Below, piece by piece: positions 48,461 to 58,366 of a stretch of 64,000 nucleotides of DNA. The stretch comes from Anaerofustis stercorihominis DSM 17244 (GTDB taxonomy: Bacteria; Bacillota; Clostridia; Eubacteriales; Anaerofustaceae): NCBI RefSeq assembly GCF_000154825.1, contig NZ_DS560019.1, positions 310,001 through 374,000 on the forward strand, written 5' to 3'. The notes beneath the pieces were generated by a model that did not search any database, had not been told where the DNA came from, and saw only the letters and a program-made list of their open reading frames with translations. The number at the start of each line of letters is the position of its first letter. Position 1 is the first letter of the stretch. A program made the translations under genes and the position numbers.

Positions 48461-50035
48461 ATGAATAGTGAAGACTTAAACAATTTAAAAGTCGCGGAAC
48501 TTAAAGAAAAAGCCAAAGAACTCGGTATAGAAAAAACCACAGGTCTTAAAAAAGCAGAAATTATAGATTTGATCTTAGAAAAGGACAAGGACAACACAAA
48601 AAAGTATTCTAAATTAAAAGACCCTATTTCAAACAGTTTCAATATGGAGGGAGAGGTTCAGGTCCTTCCCGAAGGCTTCGGTTTTTTAAGACCCAAAGAC
48701 ATGAAAAAACCGGAAGACGCCGTTTATGTTGCGGCAAGCCAGGTTCAAAGGTTTAAAATAAAAAGCGGCGATGTTTTATCAGGGAAAGTTCGTCCGCCCA
48801 AAGAAGGCGAGAAATATTATGCGATGTTATTCTTGGAGGGTGTAAACGGAAGAAAAACAAGCGATATCTTAAAAGAAGAAAAAAGGAAACTTCAAAAGAA
48901 CGATGAAAAGGATATGACATTATATTCCGAATCACATGAAGGTGTTCTGGATATCCTCTCAGACGGATATGGCTTTTTAAGAACCAATAACTATCTGCAG
49001 GGAGATAATGATATATATGTCGCTCCTCAGCATATCAGAAAATATAAACTTAAAGCAGGAGATCTGGTAAAAGGGAAAATAAGACTTTCTTCAGAAGGAG
49101 AAAAATTTGATGCTCTTTTATATGTGGAAAAAGTAAACGGCAAAGACCCGGAAACTATAGTCGGGAGAACAGACTTCGAAAGATTGGTGCCAATATTTCC
49201 AAATGAAAGAATAACCTTAGAAACAGAAAATAATATAATTTCTACCAGACTCATAGATGTATTCTCTCCGGTGGGAAAAGGTCAAAGAGGGCTCATCGTT
49301 GCGGCTCCCAAAGCAGGCAAGACCATTTTATTAAAACAAATTGCAAAAGCAATAAGAAAAAATCATCCCAAAATCCATTTGATCGTACTCCTAATAGATG
49401 AAAGACCGGAAGAAGTTACGGATATACAAAGAAGCATAGACTCGGATGTGGTCTTTTCTACATTTGACCAAAATCCGACGAATCACATTAAAGCAGCGGA
49501 AATGGTCTTAGACAGAGCAAAAAGACTGGTAGAAGTAGGCGAAGATGTTGTTATACTCATGGACAGCTTAACCAGATTTACAAGAGCAAACAATTTAGTC
49601 GTACCATCTTCGGGCAGGACATTATCGGGAGGGCTGGACCCTGAAAGTTTATATTATCCTAAAAAGTTCTTCGGCGCCGCAAGAAATATAGAAGGCGGAG
49701 GCAGCCTTACCATATTAGCAACCGCACTTGTAGATACAGGCAGCAGAATGGATGATGTCATCTTCGAAGAATTTAAAGGAACAGGTAATATGGAACTGAT
49801 ACTCGACAGAGATTTAGCAAGGAGAAGAGTATTCCCGGCAATAGATATAATAAAATCAGGAGCAAGAAGAGAAGATTTACTTTTAAACGAAGAAGAGTTA
49901 AACTGTGCAAATATGCTCAGAAGGAATTCTCTTGACAGTTTGGATTTATCGGAAAGAGTAATCAATTTAATGAAAAAAACAAGGAACAACAAAGACTTTA
50001 TAAATATATGTACTAAAAAAATAGAAATAATATAA
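48461..50035 (+). CDS. rho: Transcription termination factor Rho with two RNA-binding cold-shock domains
   Basis: 524 residues, about 100 more than usual. N-terminal SAP-like Rho_N (about 5-42), then two consecutive OB/cold-shock RNA-binding domains: one at about 62-130 ([16 protein letters not shown] ... [11 protein letters not shown]) and one at about 158-228 ([17 protein letters not shown] ... [14 protein letters not shown]). Both have the GFGFLR/GYGFLR aromatic motif. The ATPase core has Walker [28 protein letters not shown] and [20 protein letters not shown]. Standard Rho has one such RNA-binding domain. CGGAGGTAA precedes ATG 48461. A terminator follows at once. Confidence 0.95.
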   Translation: MNSEDLNNLKVAELKEKAKELGIEKTTGLKKAEIIDLILEKDKDNTKKYSKLKDPISNSFNMEGEVQVLPEGFGFLRPKDMKKPEDAVYVAASQVQRFKIKSGDVLSGKVRPPKEGEKYYAMLFLEGVNGRKTSDILKEEKRKLQKNDEKDMTLYSESHEGVLDILSDGYGFLRTNNYLQGDNDIYVAPQHIRKYKLKAGDLVKGKIRLSSEGEKFDALLYVEKVNGKDPETIVGRTDFERLVPIFPNERITLETENNIISTRLIDVFSPVGKGQRGLIVAAPKAGKTILLKQIAKAIRKNHPKIHLIVLLIDERPEEVTDIQRSIDSDVVFSTFDQNPTNHIKAAEMVLDRAKRLVEVGEDVVILMDSLTRFTRANNLVVPSSGRTLSGGLDPESLYYPKKFFGAARNIEGGGSLTILATALVDTGSRMDDVIFEEFKGTGNMELILDRDLARRRVFPAIDIIKSGARREDLLLNEEELNCANMLRRNSLDSLDLSERVINLMKKTRNNKDFINICTKKIEII

Positions 50036-50066
50036 AGGAGTATAAATCATTATTTATACTCCTTTT
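50034..50066. terminator. Rho gene terminator
   Basis: Stem AAAGGAGTATAAAT / ATTTATACTCCTTT followed by TATTTT; overlaps the end of the opposite hypothetical gene. Confidence 0.85.
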
Positions 50067-50443
50067 ATTTTCGTTCTGAAAAATATTTCAAAGATTTTTT
50101 TCATTATGGTTCGGTACAAAGAAATATTGTCATGTAATTTATCATCATGCATAAAAAATGTATCTTCGTATACATGAACTCCGCCTTCACCGTTCCTGTC
50201 AATTATTATGATGTATCGGGGAAATAATTTTTTATTATCTTTATTACTGACAATAAAATATGAATATAAATTTTCAATATCTCCGTTTTTTTTATACTTT
50301 TCAATCAATACTTTATCTGCCATATTATAATTTTTAAGTCTAAAAATAAAATAATTCACAAAAAATACTTCATCGTATAAATAATCAATTTTATTTGTTG
50401 ATGTAATTGACAATATTTTATTTAGATATAATTTATTACTCAT
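50054..50443 (-). CDS. Hypothetical protein
   Basis: About 129 residues from ATG 50443 (MSNKLYLNK), chosen because AGAGG lies eight bases upstream; an in-frame ATG at 50509 lacks one. Contains FRLKNYNMADKVLIEKYKKNG, PRYIIIIDRNGEGGVHVYEDTFFMHDD, a soluble alpha/beta-like pattern. I do not recognise a family. Convergent with rho and sharing its terminator region. Confidence 0.6.
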   Translation of the reverse strand: MSNKLYLNKILSITSTNKIDYLYDEVFFVNYFIFRLKNYNMADKVLIEKYKKNGDIENLYSYFIVSNKDNKKLFPRYIIIIDRNGEGGVHVYEDTFFMHDDKLHDNISLYRTIMKKIFEIFFRTKIKGV

Positions 50444-50584
50444 GCAGAGCCTCTTTACTTTATCGGCATAATTATACATGATTATACATATAATATGAAT
50501 AGTTTTCAATATAGTTACAACAAATAAACAATACTATTTTATAGGATTAAATCAACTGACTTCATAAGGATAAATTATAGTGAA

Positions 50585-50618
50585 CAAAATAAAAAATGCT
50601 GCATAAAGCAGCATTTTC
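50585..50618 (-). terminator. jag terminator
   Basis: Stem AAAATGCTGC / GCAGCATTTT followed by TTATTTTG on the minus strand, right after the jag stop. Confidence 0.88.
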
Positions 50619-50619
50619 A

Positions 50620-51256
50620 TTAACCTTTGTATTCTATTATCAAATGTCTATTTATACCTTCGTCCACAGAATAAGTGGTTATACCTTCTCTTCCCTGTAG
50701 ATAAGAATGAATGATCCTTCTTTCATAAGGGTTCATAGGCTCAAGTTCCACATTAGTTCTTCTTCTGATAGCTTTATCTGCAAGTTTATCTGCAAGATTT
50801 TCCAAAGTTGTCTTTCTCTTTTCTCTGTAGTTATTTATATCTAGAATAACTCTTATGTATTCTTCAGAATTTTTATTTACGACAAGGCTTGTCAAATACT
50901 GAAGTGAATCCAAAGTCTGACCATGTTTACCGATCAAGATACCCATATTATCAAGATCTAATTTAATAAACATATTGTTATCTTCTTCATCAAAATCAAC
51001 AGAAATCAATGCGTTAATCCCCATAGTCTTTAATACATCTTTTAAGAAATCCTTAGCAATCTCATCAGATTTATCAATCAAAGTCACTTCTACTTTTGCA
51101 CCTTTTGCACCTATACCCATAAATCCCGAAGTAGGTACTTCAAGCACTTTAGTAGTAACATCTTCGCTGGAAGCCCCTATTTTGTTTAGAGCATCGCTTA
51201 CAGCTTCTTCTATAGTTTTACCTTTTCCTATTACGTCTTTTTTTTCTTTTTTCCAC
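50620..51256 (-). CDS. jag: Jag/KhpB RNA-binding protein (start disturbed by an A8 tract)
   Basis: Jag has an N-terminal Jag_N domain, then KH (LDNMGILIGKHGQTLDSLQYL, with GxxG-like GKHG) and R3H (MNPYERRIIHSYLQ). It is a membrane-associated RNA-binding partner of YidC and cell-envelope regulation. The Jag_N domain (GKGKTIEEAVSDALNKIG) is coded upstream of GTG 51147, but that frame has no ATG, GTG or TTG before its stop. A good start, GGAGG then GTG 51256, exists in the neighbouring frame inside the end of yidC, and one base fewer in the A8 run (51238-51245) connects it. So I annotate 51256 with one indel. If the sequence is right, only the KH-R3H part from GTG 51147 is made conventionally. 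Confidence 0.75.
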
Positions 51257-51995
51257 TTGGTACCTCCGTATAATTACTTACTGGTTTAACATGCAGTGAT
51301 TCGGCAGTTATCGGCATAAATTTATACATAATCTCCGTTTGCAATATCCCAAGAATAGTAGTAGATGCCCAGTAAATCGATAACGCTCCGGGAAATGTAA
51401 GCGACATCCAACCGATCATTAATGTCATCATATTATTCATCATCTGCATAGTGCCACCCATTTCGGTAGCTTGATTTGCAGTTGCTTGCTTTTGCTGTAT
51501 ATATGTAGCAATAACGTTAATAAGCGGAATAATCATAGCAAGAAATGTAGGAAGTGCAAATCCGTTTGCTCTAGCTATATCAAGTGCAGAAACACTTATA
51601 TCTTTGATCCATAAAAAAGACATTGAAACATGTTTCATACCATCTATAAAAACGTAAGCTTCAGGTTGTCTGATTACCCCAAATAAACCGATGATAATCG
51701 GAAACTGCAGGAATAACGGAAGACATCCGCTCATAGGATTGTAGTTGTATTTTTCATATACTTTCCACATTTCCTCCCCTTGCTTCGCTTTATCATTCTT
51801 AAATTTCTCCTGAACTTTCTGAACTTCAGGATTGATTACTTTCATAATCTGTGTTGATTTGATTTGTTTGTATGATATTGGCAAAAGTATCAATTTCGCA
51901 AATAAAGCGAAAAGAATGATAGCTAATCCATAACTTCCAACGAAATTATAGATAAAAAGCAATACTTTACCAAACAGCATATATAAATACGACAT
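51231..51995 (-). CDS. yidC: Membrane protein insertase YidC (Oxa1/SpoIIIJ type)
   Basis: 254 residues, five hydrophobic segments, with the Gram-positive YidC core: YGLAIILFALFAKLILLPISYKQ, QKFKNDKAKQGEEMWKVYEKYNYNPMSGCLPLFLQFPIIIGLF and the C-terminal SIYWASTTILGILQTEIM. Inserts membrane proteins. C-terminus ends in a Lys-rich tail KKKKKT whose A-run is shared with the jag start; with one base fewer it would end in a longer basic tail. No lipobox is seen at the N-terminus. Confidence 0.95.
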   Translation of the reverse strand: MSYLYMLFGKVLLFIYNFVGSYGLAIILFALFAKLILLPISYKQIKSTQIMKVINPEVQKVQEKFKNDKAKQGEEMWKVYEKYNYNPMSGCLPLFLQFPIIIGLFGVIRQPEAYVFIDGMKHVSMSFLWIKDISVSALDIARANGFALPTFLAMIIPLINVIATYIQQKQATANQATEMGGTMQMMNNMMTLMIGWMSLTFPGALSIYWASTTILGILQTEIMYKFMPITAESLHVKPVSNYTEVPSGKKKKKT

Positions 51996-52012
51996 ACTTT
52001 CTTTTTTTCCTC

Positions 52013-52246
52013 CTATAGAAATTTCTCAGGGACAGGGTCATAGCCCCCCTTTGAAAAAGGGTTACACCTAAGAATTCGATATATACTAAGAATAGTACCT
52101 TTTATAAAACCATGTTTTTCATATGCTTCCAGTGCATAATTCGAGCAAGTTGGAATATACTTACAACAAGGCCTTTTAAGTCCCGAAATATTTTTTTGAT
52201 AGAACCTAACTATTCCCGTCATTATCTTTGCCATTTTTATAATCAT
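52013..52246 (-). CDS. yidD: Membrane protein insertion efficiency factor YidD
   Basis: 77 residues with the family pattern ...[60 protein letters not shown]. The Cys residues and the RxxRCNP-like end are diagnostic. Aids YidC. It overlaps rnpA; start could be ATG 52246 or 52234. Confidence 0.93.
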   Translation of the reverse strand: MIIKMAKIMTGIVRFYQKNISGLKRPCCKYIPTCSNYALEAYEKHGFIKGTILSIYRILRCNPFSKGGYDPVPEKFL

Positions 52247-52571
52247 CTCCCAAAAACAATCCGGCTTTTTTTACCAAATGTAAAAAAGAATTATTTAATG
52301 TATTATAGTCAATATCCTTAGCATAAACTCTGACAATGCATATTATATCATAGCCGTCCTTTATTTGGTATGCATTTAACCTAGAAATTTCTCTAAGACG
52401 CCTTTTTATTTTATTCCTTATTACTGCATTGCCTACTTTTTTGCTGATTGAAAAACCGATCCTGCTTTCATTCTCGGTTTTTAAAGTATAAAACACCAAA
52501 TGCCTGTTTGCAATGGATTTTTTATTATTATAAACTTTTTTAAAATCAATACTTTTTTTTAATCTTTGCAT
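52206..52571 (-). CDS. rnpA: Ribonuclease P protein component
   Basis: 121 residues. [53 protein letters not shown] is the RNP motif region. Binds the RNA subunit and 5' tRNA leaders. Follows rpmH after a terminator hairpin and overlaps yidD. Confidence 0.94.
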   Translation of the reverse strand: MQRLKKSIDFKKVYNNKKSIANRHLVFYTLKTENESRIGFSISKKVGNAVIRNKIKRRLREISRLNAYQIKDGYDIICIVRVYAKDIDYNTLNNSFLHLVKKAGLFLGDDYKNGKDNDGNS

Positions 52572-52591
52572 GATTTAATCCTATCATATAT

Positions 52592-52615
52592 AAAAAAAGG
52601 CTACATTAAGTAGCC
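52592..52615 (-). terminator. Hairpin between rpmH and rnpA
   Basis: GGCTAC / GTAGCC stem with TTTTTTT after it on the minus strand. Likely lowers rnpA relative to rpmH transcript. Confidence 0.8.
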
Positions 52616-52629
52616 CTAGCAGTTAATAT

Positions 52630-52764
52630 CTAAGCAGATAATTGTTTTCTACCTTTTTTTCTTCTGTTTCTGATTACATTTTTTCCGCCTGGAGTAGACA
52701 TTCTGCTTCTGAAACCATGATTTTTCTTTCTTTTATGATTATTTGGCTGAAACGTTCTTTTCAT
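52630..52764 (-). CDS. rpmH: Ribosomal protein L34
   Basis: 44 residues: [20 protein letters not shown] ... ending [10 protein letters not shown]. The L34 signature KRTFQPNN and HGFR.RM.T.GG are exact. AAGGAGG lies upstream of ATG 52764. Confidence 0.97.
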   Translation of the reverse strand: MKRTFQPNNHKRKKNHGFRSRMSTPGGKNVIRNRRKKGRKQLSA

Positions 52765-52791
52765 AAAATAATGCCTCCTTCTATATTATAT

Positions 52792-52995
52792 TTAGTCCAT
52801 ATTATATCTTTTCTTAAATCTATCAACTCTACCGCCTGTATCAACAAGTTTTTGTTTACCAGTATAGAATGGATGACATTTTGAACAAATTTCAACACGG
52901 ATTTCGTCTTTTACAGAACCTGTTTCAAAAGTATTTCCACAAGCGCAAGTTACTTTGCATTTACCATATTTTGGATGGATTCCTTCTTTCATCTC
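52792..52995 (-). CDS. rpmE: Ribosomal protein L31 (zinc form)
   Basis: 67 residues from ATG 52995 ([10 protein letters not shown]). Cys pairs CTACG-like CKVTCACG and [13 protein letters not shown] form the zinc-ribbon of the Cys+ L31. I chose this start over 53013 because of GGGGTGA upstream and the family's length. L31 is usually next to rho in Clostridia; here the rpmH-jag cluster lies between them. Confidence 0.94.
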   Translation of the reverse strand, partial: EMKEGIHPKYGKCKVTCACGNTFETGSVKDEIRVEICSKCHPFYTGKQKLVDTGGRVDRFKKRYNMD

Positions 52996-53219
52996 TTTCA
53001 CCCCTTTTGACAAATTATTATATAAAAAAATAATTTTATATTCTTCACTATATTCGTAGCCTAATAAGTATACTATTTTTTTTTCTATATTGCAAATGTT
53101 TTTTTTAATTTTTAATAAATTTTAGTTTAATAAACTTAAATTATGAAATTTTCGAATAAAAATATTGATTTCGGCTTATTATTATTTTTCTTTAATATAT
53201 TAAAATCATATACGTCTAC

Positions 53220-53654
53220 CTATGAAAGCTTGATTTTAACCGGAGTTTGATTAGAGATATTATCACTCACCGGACACCTTTCTTTGACAGCTTTTATCCA
53301 TTGATATTTTTTAGCACTGTCTGCATCGATGTCTGCTATTATATTTACTCTTATCTCTCTATACCCACTCCTCTTGTCGGTATTTTTACCTTCGAACCTA
53401 TCGGTATCGAGCTCACCTTCTATATCGATATTAAGAGAATTTATTTTAATATCCATTTCTTTTGCAACCTTATTACAAACAACTCCAAGACATCCCGCCA
53501 AAGCACCGATCAAATATTCCACAGGTGTGGGACCGGCGTCCTCACCTCCTGCATTTTGAGGTTCGTCAATAATAAATTCAAAGTTCCTTGCTTTGACTCT
53601 TGTCTTTGCATATCCTTCATTTTCTGCTTTTATGCTATATTTTAAAACCGCCAT
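53220..53654 (-). CDS. OsmC/Ohr-family protein
   Basis: 144 residues. The two redox Cys of the family are in AGCLGVVCN (about 55) and KERCPVSDNI (about 128), and GGEDAGPTPVEYLIGALAGC is typical. OsmC/Ohr proteins reduce organic hydroperoxides with Cys; many paralogues have unknown substrates. The gene starts just 3 bases after the cupin gene, so the two form an operon. Confidence 0.88.
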   Translation of the reverse strand: MAVLKYSIKAENEGYAKTRVKARNFEFIIDEPQNAGGEDAGPTPVEYLIGALAGCLGVVCNKVAKEMDIKINSLNIDIEGELDTDRFEGKNTDKRSGYREIRVNIIADIDADSAKKYQWIKAVKERCPVSDNISNQTPVKIKLS

Positions 53655-53657
53655 ATC

Positions 53658-54128
53658 TTAACCCCAGTATTTTTCATGAACTCTGATTGCTTTTGCAACC
53701 TTTTCGTTTTTCTGCATTTCCGCCACTTCTTCTCTTGTAAGAGTTTGGAACCTGTCTCTATCGGCATCAACTATACAGAAAAAACCAAAAGGCTCTGTTT
53801 CGGAAGCATTTACAAGCTGATGTTTTGCCCAAGGAGGAATGACAATCAAATCGTGAGGCTTTACTTCGTATACTTCATCATCTACTATAACCACACCTTT
53901 TCCTCTTGCCGCAATCACAACATGGACATGAGCATGTTTTTCAAGAGAAGAATACCCTCCTCCGTCACATTCGAAATATCTTGTATGAAAAGAAGTATTC
54001 TGTCCGTCACCTACCAATGTATGCCTGTCGGTTTTATTAAAGCTTATAGGTCCATCTGTAGAAGCGGTCTTATAGTCTACTTTTTCTATACCTTCCCAAT
54101 TAAAATCATTTTCTTTATGAAAGCCCAT
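53658..54128 (-). CDS. Cupin-domain protein
   Basis: 156 residues from ATG 54128, which AAAGGAGGT precedes; the longer in-frame start at 54209 has no such site. Cupin motifs HAHVHVVIAARGKGVVIVDDEVYEVKPHDLIVIPPWAKHQ hold His and Glu-like ligands for one metal (motif one has H-A-H-V-H). The function cannot be told. Coupled to OsmC. Confidence 0.8.
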   Translation of the reverse strand: MGFHKENDFNWEGIEKVDYKTASTDGPISFNKTDRHTLVGDGQNTSFHTRYFECDGGGYSSLEKHAHVHVVIAARGKGVVIVDDEVYEVKPHDLIVIPPWAKHQLVNASETEPFGFFCIVDADRDRFQTLTREEVAEMQKNEKVAKAIRVHEKYWG

Positions 54129-54440
54129 AATTTTACCTCCTTTTATTTTTAATAAATGAACTTGACTATATTTTTCTAATATATGACTAATTACATAAAT
54201 GCTCATCAAATATGAATTTCAGCCTGATTTACGAACTCATACAAATCGCTAAGTAAACCTTATCATAAGGAAAAATAAAAGTCAATCAAACTTAACTATA
54301 GAAAGTTAATCCACAAAACATATTTCATCTTGCATTTGATTAATAAAAAAATATATCTTAAATGTTCATAAGAAAACAAAAACAAATAAACTTGATACTC
54401 TTTGGTGTATATAATGCTTTAAATATATGTACTCTATTAC
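54129..54440. other. AT-rich spacer
   Basis: No gene seen. Holds the promoter for the cupin-OsmC operon on the minus strand presumably. Confidence 0.4.
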
Positions 54441-54575
54441 TTATGTAAGTAACATTAGTATTTTATCATCAGTAACAACAGATATTTGTCCATCATTATC
54501 CGTATCACTTACATGATATTCTTTTTTTATTTTATCAATCAATAAAATATACAAAGTACTTATATTATAAAAAAA
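54441..54575 (-). other. Short open stretch with EF-hand-like loop
   Basis: Minus-strand frame ending at TAA 54441-54443, open for about 45 codons back to the GNAT stop region, includes KKEYHVSDTDNDGQISV then VTDDKILMLL. DTDNDGQI matches the calcium-loop core DxDxDGxI. No ATG in a useful place and no RBS; a TTG start (54545 region) is possible. Probably the remnant of a larger protein; low confidence. Confidence 0.25.
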
Positions 54576-54577
54576 CT

Positions 54578-54952
54578 CTATTTTTTAATAATATAAGACT
54601 GCATCCCCTTTTCACAGCCGTTCTTTTCATAAAACTCCTCTACACCTGGCTGAGCACCGAAATATAGCATTGTAGGAGCATTTTCTTTTGCAAGGTTCAA
54701 TAATCTACTGCCAATACCTTTATGTTGAAACTCCGGTAGTACCAGTAATTCCGTTATCGTACCAAAGTAATAACCGTCAGATAATATCCTGATACATCCA
54801 ACGAGTTTATTATCGTTATATGCAGTGATATTAATTGTTTTCTCTAATGCCTTTTGTGTTTCTTTTATATCATAATCTCCTTGCCAAACTTTATTGGCAA
54901 AAGAAACAAATAGTTCTGCATCTAATTTTTTATCATCAACTATATATTTCAT
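54578..54952 (-). CDS. GNAT family N-acetyltransferase
   Basis: 124 residues. GNAT fold with LVGCIRILSDGYYFGTITELLVLPEFQHKGIGSRLLNLAKENA: the acetyl-CoA pyrophosphate loop Q-H-K-G-I-G (about 80). Substrate unknown. GGGAG precedes ATG 54952. Confidence 0.88.
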   Translation of the reverse strand: MKYIVDDKKLDAELFVSFANKVWQGDYDIKETQKALEKTINITAYNDNKLVGCIRILSDGYYFGTITELLVLPEFQHKGIGSRLLNLAKENAPTMLYFGAQPGVEEFYEKNGCEKGMQSYIIKK

Positions 54953-55409
54953 AATAACACTCCCTCAAAATTTATTTTATTTATTAATGTATTTATAATG
55001 AAAAAACATAAATACATCTACAATTCTATTATCAGCAAATACCGATTTGTCACTCCATTTAAATATAATCCGTTTTCGGTTATTATATATATTTTAAATA
55101 ATTCTTTATTTTTTTATTATACCATACCTATACAAGTCTCAATGGAGAATAATATTTATAAGCCAATTAACCATTTTGTCGGTTTAGAAATTAAATTTAA
55201 TATTTTACATTACTTATATACATTATAAATATAATTAACAACAAATATAAAACATCATTGCAAAAGAGATTTTATAAAAAAGTATAAACATATATAAAAA
55301 TATTTATATTTAAAATAACAAAAATATAATGTATTTTATTTTATGATACTTTTACTTATAATAAATTTGTGGTAAAATTTATTAACATTATTATTTAAAA
55401 AGGTGAAGA
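54953..55409. other. AT-rich spacer before lepA
   Basis: An open frame 54998-55228 on the plus strand has no RBS and no protein-like composition, so it is not called. Otherwise nothing seen. Confidence 0.5.
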
Positions 55410-57215
55410 ATGAAAACAAAACAAGAAAGAACAAGAAATTTTTGTATAATAGCTCATATAGATCACGGTAAATCAACTTTAGCCGACAGATTAATAGAAA
55501 AGACAGGACTTATTTCCAAAAGAGAAATGACAAGTCAAGTCTTGGATAAAATGGACCTTGAACAGGAAAGAGGTATTACTATAAAGCTTCAGGCAGTAAG
55601 GCTCGTTTATCATGCAAAAGACGGAGAAGAGTATTATTTGAATTTAATCGACACTCCGGGGCATGTGGACTTTACTTATGAAGTATCCCGCTCCCTTGCA
55701 GCATGCGAAGGAGCCATATTGATAGTGGACGCAACTCAGGGAATTCAGGCACAGACAATGGCAAATGTATATTTAGCACTTGAAAATGATTTGGAAATAA
55801 TCCCGGTAATAAATAAAATCGACCTACCGAGTGCAGATCCGGAAATGGCAAGAAGAGAAATTGAAGATTATATAGGTCTTCCTGCAGATGAAGCTCCTCT
55901 TATTTCGGCTAAAGAAGGCTTAAATATAGATGATGTTCTGGAAGCAATAGTAAGAGATGTTCCTCCCCCTGAGAAAAAAAACAAAGAACCTTTAAGAGGA
56001 CTTATATTCGATTCTTATTACGACCAATACAAAGGAGTCGTTATAAGCACCAGGATAGTAGACGGAGAAATAAAAAAGGGGACAAAAATAAAATTCTATG
56101 CAACGGGAAAAACTTTCGAAGTTGAAGAAGTGGGTATCTTTACAAGTACATTAACACCTACAAATAAACTCGAAAGCGGAGATGTCGGTTATATATGTGC
56201 GAGCATAAAAAATGTAGCTGACACAAGAGTCGGGGATACCATAATGGATGAAGAAAATCCTGCAAAAGAACCTCTGCCGGGTTATAAAAGTATCACCCCT
56301 ATGGTATACTGCGGGATCTATCCCGCGGACGGAAGCAAATACGAAGATTTAAAAGAAGCACTGGGAAAACTTAAATTGAACGACGCTTCATTATTATATG
56401 AACCGGAAACATCGGTCGCATTGGGATTTGGTTTCAGATGCGGATTTTTAGGACTGCTCCATTTGGAAGTAACACAGCAAAGAATTGACAGAGAATACAA
56501 TTTGGATATAGTAACGACTACTCCAAGTGTTATTTACCATGTAACGAAAACAGACGGAAGCGAATTAAAAGTAGACAACCCTACCAACCTTCCTCCTGTT
56601 CCCGAAATCAGTTTCATGGAAGAACCTTTTGTTGACGCAAACATAATGCTTCCAAGCGAATATGTGGGAGCGGTCATGGAAATATGCCAAGGTAAAAGAG
56701 GCATATATAAAACCATGGATTATATAGATGAAAACAGAGTAAACTTAAAATACGAAATGCCTTTAAATGAAATAATATATGACTTCTTCGATACTCTAAA
56801 ATCAAGAACGAAAGGTTATGCTTCATTGGACTATGAACTTTTGGATTACAGAAAAGCAGACCTTGTAAAGCTGGATATATTACTAAACGGAGAAATAGTC
56901 GATGCATTGTCCTTTATCGTTCACAGAGAAAAAGCACAGACAAGAGGAAGACAAATAGTCAAAAAATTAAAAGAAGAAATCCCAAGACAGATGTTTGAAA
57001 TACCTATTCAAGCTGCAATAGGCGGAAAAGTCATTGCGAGAGAAACCGTAAGAGCTCTCAGAAAAGACGTCCTTTCCAAGTGCTATGGCGGGGATATAAC
57101 AAGAAAGAAAAAACTTCTTGAAAAACAAAAAGAAGGGAAAAAGAAAATGCGTCAGGTGGGTAAAGTCGAGGTACCTCAGGAAGCATTTACAGCAGTACTT
57201 AAGTTAGATGAATAA
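55410..57215 (+). CDS. lepA: Elongation factor 4 (LepA)
   Basis: 601 residues. GTPase motifs [14 protein letters not shown] (about 13-26), DTPGHVDF and [11 protein letters not shown], then EF-G-like domains and the LepA-specific C-terminus with [34 protein letters not shown]. Back-translocates ribosomes. Overlaps the hemW start by 8 bases; this order is standard in Firmicutes. Confidence 0.98.
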   Translation: MKTKQERTRNFCIIAHIDHGKSTLADRLIEKTGLISKREMTSQVLDKMDLEQERGITIKLQAVRLVYHAKDGEEYYLNLIDTPGHVDFTYEVSRSLAACEGAILIVDATQGIQAQTMANVYLALENDLEIIPVINKIDLPSADPEMARREIEDYIGLPADEAPLISAKEGLNIDDVLEAIVRDVPPPEKKNKEPLRGLIFDSYYDQYKGVVISTRIVDGEIKKGTKIKFYATGKTFEVEEVGIFTSTLTPTNKLESGDVGYICASIKNVADTRVGDTIMDEENPAKEPLPGYKSITPMVYCGIYPADGSKYEDLKEALGKLKLNDASLLYEPETSVALGFGFRCGFLGLLHLEVTQQRIDREYNLDIVTTTPSVIYHVTKTDGSELKVDNPTNLPPVPEISFMEEPFVDANIMLPSEYVGAVMEICQGKRGIYKTMDYIDENRVNLKYEMPLNEIIYDFFDTLKSRTKGYASLDYELLDYRKADLVKLDILLNGEIVDALSFIVHREKAQTRGRQIVKKLKEEIPRQMFEIPIQAAIGGKVIARETVRALRKDVLSKCYGGDITRKKKLLEKQKEGKKKMRQVGKVEVPQEAFTAVLKLDE

Positions 57216-58338
57216 CATATCTATATACGTTCATACACCTTTTTGCAAACACAAATGTTATTATTGTGATTTTGCGTCGTTTGCAAATAACGAAGATTTA
57301 ATAAATGAATATTACAAATCATTAAAAAAAGAAATAATCCTAAGAAAAGATGAAATAAACAGTAGAGAAATCTCTACTGTTTATTTTGGCGGAGGAACAC
57401 CCAGCTATGTAGACAGCAAATACATAGTTGATATAATGGATATATTAAAAAGTGAATTCAACATAAATAAAGACGCGGAGATTACTATCGAGGCAAATCC
57501 GGAAAGCATAACGGATGAAAAACTGGAAAACTATAAAATAGCAGGCTTTAACAGAATAAGCATGGGACTTCAATCCGCAAATAATGATACATTAAAGAAA
57601 ATAGGAAGGATACACACATACGAAAAATTCCTATCATCTTACGAACTTTGTAAAAGCGCCGGATTTGATAATATAAATGTGGATTTGATGTTTTCACTTC
57701 CAAATGAAACTTTAAACGATTTTATTGACAGTTTGGAAGAAGTAATTATGATAAGTCCTTCTCACATATCTACATATTCATTAATACTGGAAGAAGGAAC
57801 AAAGCTATATGATAATTATAGAAAAAATAATATAATCATAGATGACACACTGGACAGGAAGATGTATCACTACTGTATAAACAAATTAAAAGAATACGAT
57901 TATGAGCAATATGAGATATCAAACTTTGCAAAAAAAGGCTATGAAAGCAGACACAATATGAGTTGCTGGGACTTTGAAGATTATATCGGATTTGGAAGCA
58001 ATGCTTCGGGATTTAATAATAATATCAGAAAGACAAATAAATCCAATATCAAAGATTATATAAATGACTTAAATAATGATACTCTTCCAATAATGGAAAA
58101 AACTCAGCTAAATATAAAAGACCTTATAGGAGAGTATATTATGCTTGGGCTAAGAAAAATAAAAGGGATTGATATTGATAAAATAAATAAAAAATTTAAT
58201 ATAGACTTCACTGATACTTATAAAGATAAAATTGAAAATCTTAAAAATCATAATTTAGTTACTATAGAAGATAATCATTTTCGCCTTACTTACAAGGGAT
58301 TGGATTTTGCAAATACTGTTATGGTTGAGTTTATTTAA
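57208..58338 (+). CDS. hemW: Heme chaperone HemW (radical SAM)
   Basis: 376 residues. CxxxCxxC in [13 protein letters not shown] (about 13-25), GGGTPSYVD (about 60), EANPESIT. HemW binds heme and delivers it to respiratory enzymes; formerly annotated as oxygen-independent coproporphyrinogen oxidase. The first Cys motif is intact, so SAM chemistry is possible. Overlaps lepA. Confidence 0.93.
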   Translation: MNNISIYVHTPFCKHKCYYCDFASFANNEDLINEYYKSLKKEIILRKDEINSREISTVYFGGGTPSYVDSKYIVDIMDILKSEFNINKDAEITIEANPESITDEKLENYKIAGFNRISMGLQSANNDTLKKIGRIHTYEKFLSSYELCKSAGFDNINVDLMFSLPNETLNDFIDSLEEVIMISPSHISTYSLILEEGTKLYDNYRKNNIIIDDTLDRKMYHYCINKLKEYDYEQYEISNFAKKGYESRHNMSCWDFEDYIGFGSNASGFNNNIRKTNKSNIKDYINDLNNDTLPIMEKTQLNIKDLIGEYIMLGLRKIKGIDIDKINKKFNIDFTDTYKDKIENLKNHNLVTIEDNHFRLTYKGLDFANTVMVEFI

Positions 58339-58364
58339 AAAGAACACAAAAGTGTTCTTTTTTA
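58336..58364. terminator. Bidirectional terminator after hemW
   Basis: Stem AAAGAACAC / GTGTTCTTT with flanking A and T runs, between convergent genes. Confidence 0.88.
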
Positions 58365-58366
58365 TT

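Noticed and set aside
54300-54320. Partial DnaA-box-like TTAATCCACA near the rpmH/rpmE side
   Set aside because: Single and imperfect; no cluster of boxes, so not an origin.
54998-55228. Plus-strand open frame of 76 codons before lepA
   Set aside because: No RBS and AT-driven composition; looks like chance.
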